Source: NIC37A-2 sp050289625 (GTDB taxonomy: Bacteria; Myxococcota_A; Polyangia; Polyangiales; Polyangiaceae). Taken from it: DNA of 64,000 nucleotides. The translations under genes were made by a program, and so were the position numbers. The stretch lies in contig JBNKGC010000006.1 of NCBI GenBank assembly GCA_050289625.1, positions 3,750 through 67,749 on the forward strand, read 5' to 3'. The notes beneath the pieces were generated by a model. That model was not told the DNA's origin, did not search any database, and worked only from the letters and a program-made list of their open reading frames with translations. This document shows, in pieces, positions 61,989-64,000 of the stretch. Within the stretch, counting starts at the first letter, position 1, and each line of letters begins with the position of its first letter.

Positions 61989-63956
61989 ATGCGGACGAAG
62001 GGCAGGACGGAAAGCGAATTCGGAGGGCGACTTCGAGCGACCCTTGCCCCCGCGGTGCTCGCCTGTTCCTTGTTCGGGGTTGGATGTGTGCGGCAGCCGG
62101 ACGTGGCCTCCGATCAGTTGCCCCTGCGGCGAGTGGTGATCTACCGCAACGGGGTGGCGTACTTCGAACGCGGGGGGACGGTCGACGAAGAGGAAGTGCG
62201 CTTCAAGTTGCGGCAGAGGAACGTCGGAGACTTCCTCGCGACTCTTGCCATCGTCGAAAAGGGCGGGAGCTCGGTGCGCGCGGCTTCGTTTCCCGTCGAG
62301 ATTGAAGAAGAGGATGAAGAACCGATCGATCCGGCGATGCGCGCTGCCCTCGATGCGTGGGACCGACAGAAGAGCGGTCAAGACCCGCGTGAACTGCGCG
62401 ACGTGACCCTGGAGCTCGACGGAGAGGAGCACGATCTGGCGGTCGGCTATCTCGCGGAGACACCCCTGTGGCGGCCCTCGTACCGGTTGGTGGTCGGTGC
62501 CGACGGTCAGGCCGATCTCCAAGCTTGGGGCATCGTCCAAAATCAGTCGGGAGAAGACTGGAAGGACGTGCGCATCTCTCTGGTCGCTGGGGCGCCCATC
62601 GCGTTCGAGTCGACCTTGGGAGATCCGGTGACGCCACCGCGCCCTGTGGTGACCGATACGGGAGAGGTGATCGCTGCCGTGCCCGATTCGGTCACCACCT
62701 ACCACCAAGCCGAGGAGGAGGAGGAAGCAGCCGAGGAGGCCGCTCGCGACGATGAAGACCGCGCTGAGGCCGGGAAAAAGCGGGCGTCCAAGGCGAGTGT
62801 TGCACCGGGACGTGCCCCTCGACCGGCCCCACCACCGGCGCTCGCCGAGGCCGAGGCCAGTTACGGCGCCGCTGATGCGGTCGGTGCGGGCGCTCCTGCT
62901 CCGTCAGCAGTGGCTCCCAGCGCCCCGCGCGACATGAGCCGGCTGGCGGCGGTGCAGGTCCAGGCGGGTTCGACGCGGTACGACGTTCCCCACACGGTCA
63001 CCATCCCCGATCAGAGTGCCACCATGGTGCTCCTGGTGAGTCAAAAGGTTCCCGGCGAGGCGGTGTACTTGTACGCGCCGGACGGTGGTGTGCCGGACTC
63101 GATGTCGCATCCGTTCCGCGTGGCGCGATTCACCAACGCTTCGAAAGGCCTTCTCGAAAAAGGACCAATCGCCGTGTTCGAGCAAGGCGCGTTCCTGGGG
63201 CAGGGAATGATGGAGTCGCTTCCCGCCAAGGCTCGCACGACGGTGCCCTTCGCGTTGGTGCGCGGCATGGGGGTGGAGCAGAAGCGGCGTTACGATCAAC
63301 GCGGCGCGCGGCTTTACTCGATCGAGAACGGCGAGCTCGAGGTCGAGCGAGATCAGACGACGATCACGACGTACACGGTGCAAAATGGCTTGGCCGATGC
63401 CGCCAAACTCCTGGTGAAGCACCCGAGACAGCACGGCGCGAAGCTTTTCGAGCCGCCGCCAGGGACGGAGGACAACGTTGGCCAGGGCAGCGCCCTCATC
63501 CCAGTGCAGGTCCCGGCTCACGGAAAGGCGGAGCTCGTCGTGGACGAGCGGCAACCGTTCCGATCGCGAGCGGATTGGATGAGTGACGTGGCAGCTAGCG
63601 CGGTGCGCAAGTACATCGAGGACCCCCGCGCGGATCAGCGTGTGGTTCTGCAGCTCCGCGCCGCGTTTCAAATCCGTGAGGACCTGCGCCGCACCGAAGA
63701 TCAGGTGCGGAAGTTGAAGACCGAGCAGGCCGAGCTCGAGAAGGCGACACGCGAAACACGTCTCAGCATCCAGGCGATCGAGAAGAACACCCGGGCTGCC
63801 GATCTTCGCCGTCGGCTCACCGAACGCCTCGCGAAGAACACTGCTCGGCTCGACGAGATCACCAAGGAGCTCATCGAGCTCGGCATGAAGCGCGACGAGC
63901 TCGAGGTGCGCTTCCGCGACGCTGCCCGCGACATCAACTTGCCTCCACAGGATTAG
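61989..63956 (+). CDS. DUF4139-domain lipoprotein (mucoidy-inhibitor-like)
   Basis: Starting at MRTKGRTES, the 655-residue protein has a hydrophobic segment and lipobox GVGC (Cys33). An ATG 25 codons upstream would lengthen the signal region. The first part has RVVIYRNGVAYFERGGTVDEEEV, then AETPLWRPSYRLVV and WGIVQNQSGEDWKDVRISLV, the DUF4139 signature. An acidic then Lys/Arg- and Ala/Pro-rich linker (about 230-310, EEEEEAAEEAARDDEDRAEA) interrupts the domain, and the second half resumes at TVTIPDQSATMVLLVS. The last ~110 residues form a coiled coil. DUF4139 occurs in mucoidy-inhibitor MuiA-like proteins. Its envelope role is not known. Confidence 0.85.
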   Translation: MRTKGRTESEFGGRLRATLAPAVLACSLFGVGCVRQPDVASDQLPLRRVVIYRNGVAYFERGGTVDEEEVRFKLRQRNVGDFLATLAIVEKGGSSVRAASFPVEIEEEDEEPIDPAMRAALDAWDRQKSGQDPRELRDVTLELDGEEHDLAVGYLAETPLWRPSYRLVVGADGQADLQAWGIVQNQSGEDWKDVRISLVAGAPIAFESTLGDPVTPPRPVVTDTGEVIAAVPDSVTTYHQAEEEEEAAEEAARDDEDRAEAGKKRASKASVAPGRAPRPAPPPALAEAEASYGAADAVGAGAPAPSAVAPSAPRDMSRLAAVQVQAGSTRYDVPHTVTIPDQSATMVLLVSQKVPGEAVYLYAPDGGVPDSMSHPFRVARFTNASKGLLEKGPIAVFEQGAFLGQGMMESLPAKARTTVPFALVRGMGVEQKRRYDQRGARLYSIENGELEVERDQTTITTYTVQNGLADAAKLLVKHPRQHGAKLFEPPPGTEDNVGQGSALIPVQVPAHGKAELVVDERQPFRSRADWMSDVAASAVRKYIEDPRADQRVVLQLRAAFQIREDLRRTEDQVRKLKTEQAELEKATRETRLSIQAIEKNTRAADLRRRLTERLAKNTARLDEITKELIELGMKRDELEVRFRDAARDINLPPQD

Positions 63957-64000
63957 CTAGATCCCGTCGCGAGATGAGCGCAGGGTCCCACCCCAAAACC

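Overview
The window looks like chromosomal core DNA from a Myxococcota bacterium, most likely a Polyangia or Sandaracinaceae-type relative. It is GC-rich and rich in lipoproteins. It carries several families typical of that phylum: an MglA-type gliding GTPase, an AgmX/PglI C-terminal-domain protein, a TIGR02147-family regulator, PEGA and TPR proteins with long proline-rich regions, FG-GAP repeat lipoproteins and YkgJ proteins. I see no rRNA, tRNA, CRISPR array, transposase, integrase or phage module. The organism assignment is inference from family content.

Layout. 1-6.3 kb (minus strand): the 5' part of a DMT-family transporter behind a 1,903-residue proline-rich TPR protein. 6.4-10.4 kb (plus): dihydroorotase, carbamoyl-phosphate synthase small subunit and RimO. 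10.5-13.6 kb: a small lipoprotein and a large protein with a phosphodiester-glycosidase-like domain. 14.1-16.1 kb: a proline-rich membrane protein with PEGA repeats. 16.2-20.6 kb (minus): a PilR-like regulator, two tandem type IV pilin paralogues, a third divergent pilin-like protein and a TPR membrane protein, ending in a strong hairpin terminator. 20.8-26.5 kb: lipoprotein, aldehyde dehydrogenase, an MglA-like GTPase with a long extra C-terminus, and a rhomboid protease with a zinc ribbon. 26.5-27.2 kb: a gene-free stretch with a dense series of strong hairpins, the best candidate here for an undescribed structured RNA or element.

27.2-36.4 kb: Cys-rich lipoprotein, unknown 392-residue protein, a double AgmX/PglI-domain lipoprotein coupled to a glycine-rich membrane protein, an SRPBCC protein, an ECF sigma factor overlapping a SPOR-like membrane protein, a small secreted protein and a CDF metal transporter. 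36.7-44.6 kb: CNNM/CorC transporter, STAS-like protein, coiled-coil lipoprotein, outer-membrane-like protein, adenosine/adenine deaminase, FG-GAP lipoprotein and an 80-residue protein. 45-48.9 kb: a TIGR01777-SRPBCC fusion divergent from a DNA photolyase, then a membrane protein. 48.9-55.5 kb: a TIGR02147 regulator coupled to a lipoprotein with a palindromic operator candidate, more lipoproteins, an HTH-WCX regulator coupled to a YkgJ protein, and a covalent-FAD oxidoreductase. 55.7-64 kb: HAD phosphatase, saccharopine-dehydrogenase-like reductase, TatD, an APC permease, then a plus-strand lipoprotein, zinc-ribbon protein and DUF4139 lipoprotein.

How the genes work together. The pyrC-carA pair serves pyrimidine synthesis. 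The pilin/PilR block is a self-contained pilus or secretion sub-cluster that lacks its motor, secretin and sensor kinase here. Several pairs share 4-nt ATGA or GTGA overlaps (pyrC/carA, pilin/pilin, TIGR02147/lipoprotein, HTH-WCX/YkgJ, AgmX lipoprotein/membrane protein), which suggests translational coupling. A short dispersed sequence occurs four times (25.4, 36.5, 44.8 and 51.8 kb).
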